From contig NZ_FNYJ01000001.1 of assembly GCF_900108875.1 (NCBI RefSeq), forward strand, positions 930,001 to 994,000: a stretch of DNA of 64,000 nucleotides. Reading direction: 5' to 3'. The notes beneath the pieces are model-generated. The model saw only the letters and a list, made by a program, of their open reading frames with translations. It was not told where the DNA came from and searched no databases. A program made the translations under genes and the position numbers. Of the stretch, positions 37,546 to 47,156 are shown piece by piece; position 1 is the stretch's first letter, and every line of letters begins with the position of its first letter. The stretch is from Pseudomonas sp. NFR16. Lineage in GTDB: Bacteria > Pseudomonadota > Gammaproteobacteria > Pseudomonadales > Pseudomonadaceae.

Positions 37546-37580
37546 GCACCAATTCGAACCCTAGTTATCGGGTTTGGTGC
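37546..37580 (+). other. Imperfect hairpin in the tonB leader
   Basis: GCACC...AACCC pairs with GGGTT...GGTGC around an 8-base loop, with an internal bulge. No T-run follows, so it is not a simple terminator. It may be a leader RNA element if transcription starts upstream of it. Confidence 0.3.
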
Positions 37581-38039
37581 ACGCACTTCCGATTGATTAA
37601 CGACGAGGCACTGCGAAACTTTCCCAGCGCACTCAACGGACCCGCTCGTCCCGATATTTAAATTGGTTCAATTGGTCCGAGTTTGTCCACGGCCGCTTTA
37701 AACAGGGATTCGATAAAAAATTACAAGAATGCGACATATCGGTCGCAACGCCTGAAAACATCGTTCTAGACGTACTGGCTGGCACAGCGGTTGCTATTAC
37801 TGCCCTGTAGACCTCTCGACACACTGTCGTACTTCGACGTACACAAACAAGAAATCAGGGAACATCCATGTCGTCTCCATAGCCACTGCAACCTGACTCA
37901 TTCCGATATAAGAGCCGACAATTTCATTGTCGCTCACGGGTGTTTTGCGCCTTATACACGTGCAAGCATCAGGCATTCGAACATTGATTAAATGTTTGAA
38001 CGGAACCTTATTGCCCTTCAACTAAACGAGGGAGCTTTA

Positions 38040-38879
38040 ATGAACGACGCGGTAAAGATGAACGCCTTGCCCGATCCGTCCCCGGATGAACTTTCCAGGG
38101 TCTGGCCGAGTATTCCATTCAAGGAAAACACCTCACGACCTGGCGGATTGAACAGGCCGCAAGTGTTGCTATTGATTGCCGCTTCGGTCCTTATTCACGG
38201 CGCCATCTGGTGGTACATGCACACTGCAAAAGCCGAACTTGCGGAAGTTGCGCCGCAGGTTCCTGAAATGACCGTGGAATTGACCAGCGCGACGCCGCCG
38301 ACACCCGAGCCGCCACCGCCTGAGCCCCCACCCCCTCCGCCGCCACCCCCTCCGCCGCCGGAGCCGGAGCAGCCCGTGGAAGACCCGGATGCTGTCAAGC
38401 CGCCGCCTAAACCGGTGGAGAAGCCGAAGGTCGAGAAGCCCAAGCCCGTGAAAAAGCCGGAACCGGTGAAAAAGCCGACACCGCCCTCACCGCCGGTGCC
38501 AGCCGCGCCCAGTACACCTGCGGCGCCCGCACCGGCCGCGACTCCCGCTCCGGCAGCCCCTGCAGCGCCCGCGGCCCCAGCCGCGCCGGCCAAGGAAACG
38601 GCAGCCATTTCGGGGCTGGCAAGCCTGGGCAACCCGCCACCGGAATACCCCGGCGCGGCCCTGCGCAAAGGCATGGAAGGTCGCGTGATCCTGCGCATCA
38701 AGGTGCTGCCCAACGGCCGCGCTGGCAGCGTCGAGGTGACCAAGTCCAGCGGCAAACAGGTTCTCGACGATGCGGCCGTGGAGACGGTGCGCAACTGGAA
38801 GTTCATTCCGGCCAAGCGCGGCGACACGCCCATCGAAGGCTTTGCGACCCAGACCATCGATTTCAAGTTGCCGGAATGA
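38040..38879 (+). CDS. tonB: TonB-family energy transducer (dedicated copy)
   Basis: A 279-residue TonB protein. One N-terminal membrane helix (about residues 41-60) carries the conserved Ser and His of the TonB anchor in SVLIHG. A long periplasmic spacer follows, with a run of twelve prolines, Lys-Pro repeats and Ala-Pro repeats. The C-terminal TonB domain is intact (YPGAALRKGMEGRVILRIKV; AAVETVRNWKFIPA). The ATG at 38040 has GAGGGAG five bases upstream; an in-frame ATG at 37992 is less likely. It is followed at once by exbB, exbD and a TonB-dependent receptor, which it presumably energises. Confidence 0.9.
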   Translation: MNDAVKMNALPDPSPDELSRVWPSIPFKENTSRPGGLNRPQVLLLIAASVLIHGAIWWYMHTAKAELAEVAPQVPEMTVELTSATPPTPEPPPPEPPPPPPPPPPPPEPEQPVEDPDAVKPPPKPVEKPKVEKPKPVKKPEPVKKPTPPSPPVPAAPSTPAAPAPAATPAPAAPAAPAAPAAPAKETAAISGLASLGNPPPEYPGAALRKGMEGRVILRIKVLPNGRAGSVEVTKSSGKQVLDDAAVETVRNWKFIPAKRGDTPIEGFATQTIDFKLPE

Positions 38880-38929
38880 CCCGGCAGGCAAACCACTGAC
38901 AACTCTTATTTAGCTGGTGAGGTGTAACC

Positions 38930-39636
<707 letters not shown>

Positions 39637-39637
<1 letters not shown>

Positions 39638-40038
39638 TGTCGTTCTCTACTCAAGACAGCGATGAAGTGCTCAGCGAAATGAACGTCACACCGCTGGTGG
39701 ATGTGATGCTCGTGCTGCTGGTGGTGTTCATCGTCACCGCGCCGCTGATGACCAACGCAATCAAGGTCAACCTGCCGAAAACCGACGCCGTCGCCCCCGC
39801 TGAAAAGAAAGACCCAGTGGTGGTCAGCGTCGATCAGGACGGCAAGTTCTACCTGGCCAAATCCGAGATTGCCCCGGAGTCCCTGGAGATCAGCCTCAAG
39901 GACGTCAAGGCCAAAGACCCCGAGGTGCGCGTGCAATTGCAGGCCGACACCAGCGTCAACTACGGCCAGGTGGCCAAGGCGATGGCGTCGATCGAGCGCT
40001 CGGGGATCACCAGGATTTCGGTGATGACCTCCAAATGA
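39637..40038 (+). CDS. exbD: ExbD-type proton channel subunit
   Basis: A 133-residue ExbD/TolR protein. The single N-terminal helix follows EMNVTPLVDVMLVLLVVFIV, with the proton-carrying Asp in LVDVM. The periplasmic domain is normal for the family (KDPVVVSVDQDGKFYL; VRVQLQADTSVNYGQV). The start overlaps the exbB stop by one base, implying coupled translation. It completes the TonB-ExbB-ExbD motor. Confidence 0.93.
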
Positions 40039-40105
40039 TGCAGCGATAGAAACGCGGCTGCGGCGACCCGCAGCCCTGCACACCCTACTCCCGATGTAAC
40101 GGCCG

Positions 40106-40125
40106 TCCATGGCTTGGACCATGGA
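40106..40125 (+). repeat. Inverted repeat between exbD and the receptor gene
   Basis: TCCATGG-cttgga-CCATGGA is a perfect 7-base inverted repeat, 68 bases after the exbD stop and about 110 bases before the receptor start. It may be an operator or an mRNA hairpin, and there is no T-run. Confidence 0.4.
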
Positions 40126-40236
40126 GGGGAGCGGCTTGCCTGGAAAAAGTGGATTTCCCGACCGCCACAACCGCGTCGGAGCAACGAGGGCTCACAAGGC
40201 CATTTCAATAACATCTGGAATAAATCGGAAATTACC

Positions 40237-42972
40237 ATGCTGATGAGTTTTCCTGGTTTTACCGTCAAGCCTCTTGTTTTCGCTGTACGACGGCACCCGC
40301 GCGCATGGATCTGCGCACTGGCCGTGGGCATGAGTTCGGCACAGGCCGCGGACAGCACCGATGCCGCTGCCGATGCCGCCCCGGCCAGCGAAGCCGCTGT
40401 TCCCGCTGCAGCCGCCGCCGTGCCGGCCACCACGCAATTGCAGCGGGTTGAAGTGACCGGTTCGGCCGTGCGCCGCGCCGATGCCGAAACTGCAGTGCCG
40501 GTAACGATCCTGCGTGCCGAAGAGCTGAGAAAACAGGGCGTGACCACCACCGAGCAAATGGTCCAGCGCATCACCGGCAGCCAGTCGATGTACAACAGTT
40601 CGGGCTCGGTCGGAGCCTCCACCGGCGGCGCGTCCTATGCGGACATGCGCGGAATCGGCGCGAACAAGACCCTGGTCCTGCTCAACGGCCGCCGTCTTGC
40701 CAACAACGCGTTGTCGGGCGTCGGTACTCCGAACGGCAGCGCCATCGACCTGAACATGATCCCGTTCGCGGCCATCGACCGCATCGAGGTGCTGCGCGAC
40801 GGCGCGTCTGCGCTCTATGGCACCGATGCCATCGGCGGCGTGATCAACTTCATCACCAAGAAATCGCTGAACGAAGGCACCCTCAGCCTCGGCGGCGACA
40901 CCCCGACCGCCAGCGGCGGCGGCGCCAGCAAAGACATGAGCGCCAGCTGGGGTTTCGGCGACCTGGAAGAAGACCGCTTCAACGTGATGGGCGTGTTCAA
41001 CTACAACAAGCAACAGAACCTGGACGCCAACGACCGCTCCTTCGCCAAGGACTATGTGCCAGGACGCGGCCTCAACCAGACGTCCGGCACCGCCTATCCC
41101 GGCAACTACTACCAGGGCAACAACAGCGCCAACCCGCTCGGCCCGAACTGCTCCGGACCAAGCCTGGTGGGCGTCGACGGCGTGTGCCGGTTCAGCACCC
41201 GCGAGTACATCGACCTGTTGCCTGAGACCGAGAAGACCTCGTTCTTCGGCCGCGCCACTGGCAAGCTGGCCGAAGACCACAATGTCAGCCTCGAGTACTT
41301 CTGGGCGCGCAACAACAACGCCACCAACATCGGCCCTGCGCCGCTCACCGGCCTGAGCATCGACCCTTCCTCGCCTTACTACCCCGGCAACGGCATCACC
41401 CCTGCGCCGACCAACTTCCCCCTCGATCCCACCCAACCGGTGGACACCGCCTGGCGTGAGACCGCCGCCGGACCGCGAGGCGGCAAAGACCAGAACACCA
41501 GCCAGCGATTGCTGCTGACCTTCGACGGCACCGTCGGCGGCTGGGATTACAACGTCGGCGCGAACTACAACCAGAACAAGGTGCTTTCCTCCGTCACCTC
41601 CGGCTACGTCAGCGACGCCGCGATGCGCGCAGGTCTGGCCAGCGGCCTGCTCAACCCGTTCGGGCCGCAGTCGGCGGCGGGTCAGCAATACATCGAAAAC
41701 GCCGCGTACCACGGCCAGTACTCCAGCGCCGTCGGCCGGGTGTATGGCTTCGACGGAAAAGTCAGCCGCGAGATCGGCGACTGGTTCGGGGCCGGCCAGG
41801 CAGGTCTCGCACTGGGCGGTGAATACCGCAAGGAAAAACTGCATCAGGATTACGAGGCGTTCGTCGACGACATCAGCAGCCTGGGCCTGGACTCGGCGGG
41901 CAGCGTGTCCGGGGACCGCAGCGTCAAAGCCGAGTACGCCGAATTGAACGTGCCGGTACTCGACAGCCTGGAACTGACCGCCGCCGTGCGTCACGACAAA
42001 TACAGCGACTTCGGCAGCACCACCAACCCGAAATACTCGTTCCGCTTTCAGCCGTTCAAGGAGCTGGTGCTGCGCGGTGCCTACAGCGAAGGCTTCCGCG
42101 CCCCTTCGCTGTATGAGCTGTATGCCCCGCAAAGCCTGAGCTACACCCAGGGTTACTACAACGATCCAACCCTCTGCGCCGGCGGTGTCGTGCAACCTGG
42201 CGGTCAGGCTGGCCGAGACTGTAATCAGCAGTTCCTCAACCTGAGCGGCGGCAACGCCGACCTGGCGCCGGAGAAAGCCCGTAACGTCACTGTGGGCTTC
42301 GTTTATCAGCCGGTCAGCAACCTGTCCATGGGACTGGATTTCTGGTGGATTCACATTTCCAACCAGATTCAATCCTTCCCGGAATCCACCGTGTTCGACC
42401 AGGCCGATCTCTACGGCGATCGCATCATCCGCAACGCCGACGGCTCGATCGCCAACATCGTGACCGGCAACTCCAACCTGGGCATCGTCAAGACCAGCGG
42501 GGTCGACGTCACCCTGGATTACCGCTTCCCGAACACGCCTTACGGCCAGTTCGGCCTCGGTCTGACCGGCACCTACGTCAACCGCTACGACTTCCAGAAC
42601 ACCATCGACGGCCCGTACACCGACAAGGTCGGCGATTTCCAGGGCGACGGCGTGATCGCGCGCTGGAAACACGTTCTGATCGGCACCTGGAACCTGGGCG
42701 ACAGCCGTGCATCGCTGACCAACCGGTTCACCAGCGGCTACAACGACTACGACCGCACCACCAACGGCACCGTACCCTCGTATTCGCTGTGGGACCTGTC
42801 GGTCGGACATACCTTCGACAAGGTGCTGGACATCGACGCCGGGGTGAAAAACCTGTTCGACCGCGATCCGCCGTTCACCAACCAGGCGTACAACTTCCAG
42901 TCCGGCTATGACCCCCGTTACGCCGACCCGCTGGGCCGCACGCTGTTCGCTCGCGCCACGTACCACTTTTAA
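40237..42972 (+). CDS. TonB-dependent outer-membrane receptor
   Basis: A 911-residue receptor. The signal peptide reaches about residue 34 (ending AQA-ADS). An Ala/Pro-rich linker precedes a TonB-box-like LQRVEVTGS. The plug domain contains GIGANKTLVLLNGRRL and DRIEVLRDGASALYGTDAIGG. A 22-strand-type barrel ends FARATYHF, with the terminal Phe required for barrel assembly. Plug plus barrel resemble large receptors for peptide or carbohydrate ligands, and no siderophore genes are nearby. It is encoded between a private TonB motor and a Yej-type peptide importer, so peptide-like cargo is the best inference. Confidence 0.9.
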   Translation: MLMSFPGFTVKPLVFAVRRHPRAWICALAVGMSSAQAADSTDAAADAAPASEAAVPAAAAAVPATTQLQRVEVTGSAVRRADAETAVPVTILRAEELRKQGVTTTEQMVQRITGSQSMYNSSGSVGASTGGASYADMRGIGANKTLVLLNGRRLANNALSGVGTPNGSAIDLNMIPFAAIDRIEVLRDGASALYGTDAIGGVINFITKKSLNEGTLSLGGDTPTASGGGASKDMSASWGFGDLEEDRFNVMGVFNYNKQQNLDANDRSFAKDYVPGRGLNQTSGTAYPGNYYQGNNSANPLGPNCSGPSLVGVDGVCRFSTREYIDLLPETEKTSFFGRATGKLAEDHNVSLEYFWARNNNATNIGPAPLTGLSIDPSSPYYPGNGITPAPTNFPLDPTQPVDTAWRETAAGPRGGKDQNTSQRLLLTFDGTVGGWDYNVGANYNQNKVLSSVTSGYVSDAAMRAGLASGLLNPFGPQSAAGQQYIENAAYHGQYSSAVGRVYGFDGKVSREIGDWFGAGQAGLALGGEYRKEKLHQDYEAFVDDISSLGLDSAGSVSGDRSVKAEYAELNVPVLDSLELTAAVRHDKYSDFGSTTNPKYSFRFQPFKELVLRGAYSEGFRAPSLYELYAPQSLSYTQGYYNDPTLCAGGVVQPGGQAGRDCNQQFLNLSGGNADLAPEKARNVTVGFVYQPVSNLSMGLDFWWIHISNQIQSFPESTVFDQADLYGDRIIRNADGSIANIVTGNSNLGIVKTSGVDVTLDYRFPNTPYGQFGLGLTGTYVNRYDFQNTIDGPYTDKVGDFQGDGVIARWKHVLIGTWNLGDSRASLTNRFTSGYNDYDRTTNGTVPSYSLWDLSVGHTFDKVLDIDAGVKNLFDRDPPFTNQAYNFQSGYDPRYADPLGRTLFARATYHF

Positions 42973-42980
42973 GGTCTGAA

Positions 42981-43010
42981 CCCGACGCGCTCATGCTCCG
43001 GCGCGTCGGG
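42981..43010 (+). other. Perfect 10-base-pair hairpin after the receptor gene
   Basis: CCCGACGCGC and GCGCGTCGGG pair perfectly around a 10-base loop, 8 bases beyond the receptor stop, without a T-run. It is probably an mRNA 3'-end stabiliser or part of a transcription attenuation region together with the terminator that follows. Confidence 0.55.
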
Positions 43011-43055
43011 CGACTTCTGCGAAATCGCGCCCCCGGCTTGCAGGTCTCATCCACC

Positions 43056-43077
43056 TTCCCCGGCCGGGGGATTTTTT
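43056..43077 (+). terminator. Terminator-like hairpin between receptor and peptide-importer genes
   Basis: TTCCCC / GGGGGA pair around a GGCC tetraloop, followed directly by six T residues. The stem is short (6 pairs, one G-T), so termination may be partial. It lies 47 bases before the binding-protein start and divides the locus into two expression units. Confidence 0.6.
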
Positions 43078-43124
43078 CTCAGCGCTTTGCGTGCGTCGAT
43101 CTGTAAACCAAGGATTGCCCGAAC

Positions 43125-45053
43125 ATGAGTGCCTCCCCTCTGACGCTGCGACGGCTGCTGCCCGGCATCGCACTGCTTTACACCGTGGTGTTTTTCATTT
43201 CGCTGCTCTCCGGCGTGCCCATGGCCCTCGCGACCCCGGCCCACGCCTTGACTGTGTACGGCGAAGCGCCCAAGTACCCCGCCGGTTTCATGCACTTTGA
43301 CTACGTCGATCCCTACGCTCCCAAAGGCGGATCGATGAGCCGCGCCGCCGAAGAAATCGGCCAGTACAACTACCTGACGCCTTATGTCGATCAAGGCATT
43401 TCGGTCAGTCAGATCGATACCTGGGTCTACTCGCCGCTGGCCTATCGTTCGCTGGACGAGCCTTACACCGTGTATGGGCTTGTCGCGCAGAAGCTGGAGC
43501 GCGACCCGGATAACCGCTGGGTGCGGTTCTATCTGAACCCCGACGCCGGTTTCGACGACGGCACGCCGATCACCGCGCAGGACGTGCGGTACACCTATCA
43601 GACCCTGATCACCCAGGGCAGCTTCAGCTACCGGCCGCTGTACGCCGACGTCAAGGACGTGGTGATCGAGGCGCCGGGGCAGATTCGTTTCGACTTCAAG
43701 GACAACCTCAACCGCACGCTGGCACTGGATCTGGCCAGCATGCGCATCCTGCCCGAACACTGGTGGAAGACCCGGGACTTCAGCAAAGGCGGCGGTTTCG
43801 AGCCGCCGTTGGGCAGCGGCCCCTATCGCGTCACAAGGGTCGATCCCGGACGCAGTGTCAGCTTTCAGCGGGTGAAGGACTGGTGGGCCAAAGACCTGCC
43901 GGTCAGTCGCGGCCTGTACAACTTCGACACCCTCACGGTGAATTTCTACGGCGACACCGACGTCGCACGGCAATTGGTGCAGGCCGGCAGTTTCGATTAC
44001 AACCGTGAGTATTCCTCGGCCGGGTACGTGGTCGGCTATACCGCCCCGACGCTGCAGGCCGGCCGATTGCAAAAGACCATTCTGGCGAAGAAGCGTCCGG
44101 TGGCCGGCCAGGGTTTTGTCTTCAACCTCGACAAGCCGGTCTTTCAGGATCGCCGCGTTCGCGAAGCGCTGGCAATGCTCTGGGATTTCGAATGGGTGAA
44201 CGGCCAGATCATGCGCAACTTCTATGTGCGCGAGCAGACCTACTTTCCCAAAAGCGAAATGGCCGCCACCGAGCTGCCAGATGCGCAGGAGCTGAAGATT
44301 CTCGAGCCGCTGCGCGGGCAGATCCGGGACGAAGTGTTCAATCAGGTCTGGCAGGCGCCGCGCACCGATGGCAGCGGCTATATCCGCGACAAGCAACTCA
44401 AGGCGCTGAAGCTACTCGCCGACGCAGGCTGGCATGCGCAGCACAATCGTCTGGTGAACGCCGCAGGTCAGCCGCTGGAATTCACCTTTCTCGATGGCCA
44501 GGGTGGTTTCGACCGGCTGGTCCTGCCGTACAAGCGCGTATTGGCGCAGATCGGCATCACCCTGAATTTTCGAAAGGTGGACTCGGCGCAATACATGAAC
44601 CGGCTCAATGCCCGGGACTACGACATGATCGTCGTCACGCTGCCCAACAACGGCAACCCGATCCTGTCGCCCGGTCGCGAGCTGTACAACCTGTTCGGCT
44701 CGCAGAGCGCGCGGCAGGTCGGCAGTTCGAACGCCATGGTCTTGCGCAACCCGGCGGTGGACGCCCTGATCGACGGGCTGGTGGCCGCCAACACCCGCAC
44801 CGACATGCTGCATTACGCCCGCGCCCTCGACCGGGTGCTGCTGTGGGGTTTCTACATGATTCCGAATTACTACTCTCAGGGCACGCCCGCGGTGTTCGCC
44901 AACCGCTTCGGCAGACCGAACGTCGAGCCCGTGTATGACGTCGGCCTGGACACCTGGTGGCAGGTCAGCACCACGCCGCTGACCAACCAGCAGATGGCCG
45001 AACGCCTCGCACCGCAGGCCAGTGCCCAGTCCGCAAAACTGGAGCGTCGTTGA
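43125..45053 (+). CDS. Peptide ABC transporter substrate-binding protein (YejA-like)
   Basis: A 642-residue family-5 solute-binding protein of the large YejA branch. The signal/hydrophobic region covers about residues 12-41 (ending AHA-LTV). The mature start has the YejA hallmark [20 protein letters not shown]. Later segments such as [19 protein letters not shown] and [20 protein letters not shown] are typical of peptide binders. In E. coli, YejABEF imports microcin C and other peptides. It is the first gene of a four-gene importer operon. Confidence 0.9.
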   Translation: MSASPLTLRRLLPGIALLYTVVFFISLLSGVPMALATPAHALTVYGEAPKYPAGFMHFDYVDPYAPKGGSMSRAAEEIGQYNYLTPYVDQGISVSQIDTWVYSPLAYRSLDEPYTVYGLVAQKLERDPDNRWVRFYLNPDAGFDDGTPITAQDVRYTYQTLITQGSFSYRPLYADVKDVVIEAPGQIRFDFKDNLNRTLALDLASMRILPEHWWKTRDFSKGGGFEPPLGSGPYRVTRVDPGRSVSFQRVKDWWAKDLPVSRGLYNFDTLTVNFYGDTDVARQLVQAGSFDYNREYSSAGYVVGYTAPTLQAGRLQKTILAKKRPVAGQGFVFNLDKPVFQDRRVREALAMLWDFEWVNGQIMRNFYVREQTYFPKSEMAATELPDAQELKILEPLRGQIRDEVFNQVWQAPRTDGSGYIRDKQLKALKLLADAGWHAQHNRLVNAAGQPLEFTFLDGQGGFDRLVLPYKRVLAQIGITLNFRKVDSAQYMNRLNARDYDMIVVTLPNNGNPILSPGRELYNLFGSQSARQVGSSNAMVLRNPAVDALIDGLVAANTRTDMLHYARALDRVLLWGFYMIPNYYSQGTPAVFANRFGRPNVEPVYDVGLDTWWQVSTTPLTNQQMAERLAPQASAQSAKLERR

Positions 45054-45054
45054 C

Positions 45055-46125
45055 ATGCTGACGTATGCAATGCGGCGTCTGCTGCTGATCATTCCCACCC
45101 TGCTGTGCATACTGGTGGTCAACTTCCTCATCGTGCAGGCCGCACCCGGCGGCCCGGTGGAACAGGCGATCGCCCGGGTTCAAGGTCTGAGCCCGGCGGC
45201 CGGCGTCGGTGGCGGCGGCGCAGAAGTCGCGGCCACCGGCAGCATCAGCCGCAGTTCACAGGGACTGGACCCCGAACTGATCGAGGCCATCCGGCATCAG
45301 TACGGGTTCGATAAACCGATGCACGAACGGCTGTGGCTGATGCTCACCCACTACGCCCGACTTGATTTCGGCAGCAGTTTCTTTCGCGGTGCGACGGTCA
45401 CCGGTCTGATCGCCCAGAAGCTGCCGGTCACGCTGTCGCTGGGCCTCTGGGCCACGCTGATCACCTACCTGATCTCGATTCCGCTGGGCATCCGCAAGGC
45501 CGTGCATCACGGCAGCCGGTTCGACGTCTGGAGCAGCACATTGATCATCGTCGGCTATGCGATTCCGGCTTTCCTGTTCGCCATCCTGCTCATCGTCGTG
45601 TTCGCCGGCGGCAGCTACCTGAGCTGGTTCCCGGCGCAAGGGCTGGTGTCGGACGACTTCGACAGCCTCTCCACCTTCGGCAAGCTGCGCGACTATCTCT
45701 GGCATCTGGTGCTGCCCGTCAGTGCACTGGTCATAGGGGGTTTCGCGACCTTGACCCTCCTGACCAAAAACAGCTTTCTCAACGAAATCAGCCGCCAGTA
45801 TGTGGTCACGGCCCGCGCCAAGGGCCTGAGCGAACAACGCATGCTGTACAGCCACGTGTTCCGCAACGCGATGTTGCTGGTCGTGGCCGGCGTGCCTCAG
45901 GCGCTGATCGAGGTGTTTTTCGCCGGGTCGCTGCTGATCGAAACCATTTTCGGCCTCAATGGCATCGGCCGCATGAGTTACGAAGCGGCCGTCTCCCGTG
46001 ATTACCCGGTGGTATTCGGCACGCTGTTTCTGTTCACCCTGTTCGGCCTGCTGATCAAGCTGGTGGGCGACCTGTGCTACACACTGGTCGACCCGCGCAT
46101 CGACTTTTCCGCGAGGAGCGCGTGA
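45055..46125 (+). CDS. Peptide ABC transporter permease (YejB-like)
   Basis: A 356-residue B-type permease. Helix 1 is [22 protein letters not shown], followed by the Yej-specific long periplasmic insertion (a Gly/Ala-rich stretch near residues 38-70) and the EAA loop [20 protein letters not shown]. The end, [16 protein letters not shown], is diagnostic of B-type subunits. ATG 45055 lies one base beyond the stop of the binding-protein gene. It pairs with the YejE-like permease. Confidence 0.9.
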   Translation: MLTYAMRRLLLIIPTLLCILVVNFLIVQAAPGGPVEQAIARVQGLSPAAGVGGGGAEVAATGSISRSSQGLDPELIEAIRHQYGFDKPMHERLWLMLTHYARLDFGSSFFRGATVTGLIAQKLPVTLSLGLWATLITYLISIPLGIRKAVHHGSRFDVWSSTLIIVGYAIPAFLFAILLIVVFAGGSYLSWFPAQGLVSDDFDSLSTFGKLRDYLWHLVLPVSALVIGGFATLTLLTKNSFLNEISRQYVVTARAKGLSEQRMLYSHVFRNAMLLVVAGVPQALIEVFFAGSLLIETIFGLNGIGRMSYEAAVSRDYPVVFGTLFLFTLFGLLIKLVGDLCYTLVDPRIDFSARSA

Positions 46126-47147
46126 TGTTCGAGTTCTCACCGCAAAGCAAGCGACGGATGGCCCTGTTCAAGGCCAATCGCCGGGGCTGGTGGTCATTGT
46201 GGATATTCGTCGGGCTGCTGGTGGTCTGCCTCCTCGGCGAATTGATCGCCAACGACCGGCCGCTGCTCGTCAGCTATCAGGGCCATCTGTACTACCCCGC
46301 CCTGCATCAGTATGAGGAAACTCGATTCGGCGGCGAGCTGCCCTTCGAGCCGGATTACGCCAGCGACTACGTGCGCAAGCTGATCGAGTCCGCAGGGGGC
46401 TGGATGCTCTGGGCACCGATCCCGTTCAGCTACGACACCATCAACTACGACCTCAAGGCGCCCTCGCCCAGCCCACCCAGCGCGCGGAACTGGCTGGGCA
46501 CCGACGATCAGGCGCGGGACGTGATGGCGCGGGTGCTGTTCGGTACGCGGGTATCGATTCTGTTCGCCTTGCTGCTGACGGCCATCAGCACCGTCATCGG
46601 TGTCTTCGCCGGGGCGATTCAGGGTTATTACGGCGGCCTGGCCGACCTGATCGGTCAACGTTTGCAGGAAATCTGGTCGGGCCTTCCGGTGCTGTACCTG
46701 CTGATCATCCTCTCCGGATTCGTCGAGCCGGGATTCTGGTGGTTGCTGGGCATCATGGCGTTGTTTTCCTGGCTGGCACTGGTGGATGTGGTGCGTGCCG
46801 AGTTTCTGCGCGGGCGCAACCTGGAATATGTGAAAGCCGCCCGGGCGCTGGGCCTGACCGACAGCGCGCTGATGCTGCGGCATATCCTGCCCAACGCCAT
46901 GACCAGCACCCTCACCTACCTGCCGTTCATTGTCACCGGCGCCATCGCGACCTTGACCGCGCTGGATTTCCTCGGCTTCGGCATGCCGGCGGGCAGTGCA
47001 TCGCTGGGTGAGCTGATCGGTCAGGCCAAGCGCAATCTGCAGGCGCCCTGGCTGGGCCTGACCGCGTTTTGCGCGCTGGCGCTGATCCTTTCCCTGTTGG
47101 TGTTCATCGGCGAAGCCTGCCGTGATGCCTTCGACCCCAGAACCTGA
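46125..47147 (+). CDS. Peptide ABC transporter permease (YejE-like)
   Basis: A 340-residue C-type permease of the YejE branch. It opens QSKRRMALFKANRRGWWSLW. The large first periplasmic region includes RPLLVSYQGHLYYPALHQY, which is YejE-specific and absent from ordinary DppC. The LGTDDQARDVMARVLFG motif and EAA loop (VKAARALGLTDSALMLRHIL) follow. The start overlaps the YejB-like stop by one base (TGATG). Confidence 0.9.
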   Translation: MFEFSPQSKRRMALFKANRRGWWSLWIFVGLLVVCLLGELIANDRPLLVSYQGHLYYPALHQYEETRFGGELPFEPDYASDYVRKLIESAGGWMLWAPIPFSYDTINYDLKAPSPSPPSARNWLGTDDQARDVMARVLFGTRVSILFALLLTAISTVIGVFAGAIQGYYGGLADLIGQRLQEIWSGLPVLYLLIILSGFVEPGFWWLLGIMALFSWLALVDVVRAEFLRGRNLEYVKAARALGLTDSALMLRHILPNAMTSTLTYLPFIVTGAIATLTALDFLGFGMPAGSASLGELIGQAKRNLQAPWLGLTAFCALALILSLLVFIGEACRDAFDPRT

Positions 47148-47156
47148 GAGCGCTCC

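Larger units (their letters stand above)
36815..38039. other. Long gene-poor leader region upstream of tonB
   Basis: About 1.2 kb without a convincing gene, and more AT-rich than its surroundings. It contains a TetR-like palindrome (37495-37504) and a hairpin-forming segment (37546-37580). Small open frames exist on both strands but have no ribosome site or recognisable protein. No Fur-box-like sequence was seen. Confidence 0.6.

Noticed and set aside
36978..37991. Several 60-90 codon open frames in the tonB leader as possible small genes
   Set aside because: None has a convincing ribosome site, a membrane or secretion pattern, or a recognisable family, and they overlap one another on both strands.
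36815..38039. Search for a Fur box or ECF-sigma promoter controlling tonB
   Set aside because: No stretch close to GATAATGATAATCATTATC and no sigma/anti-sigma genes. I do not claim iron regulation.
40192..42966. Very long open frame (924 codons) on the minus strand opposite the TonB-dependent receptor
   Set aside because: It exactly mirrors the codon pattern of the receptor gene, and its product is low-complexity Ala/Val/Gly/Arg-rich with no family features. High GC leaves antisense frames open.
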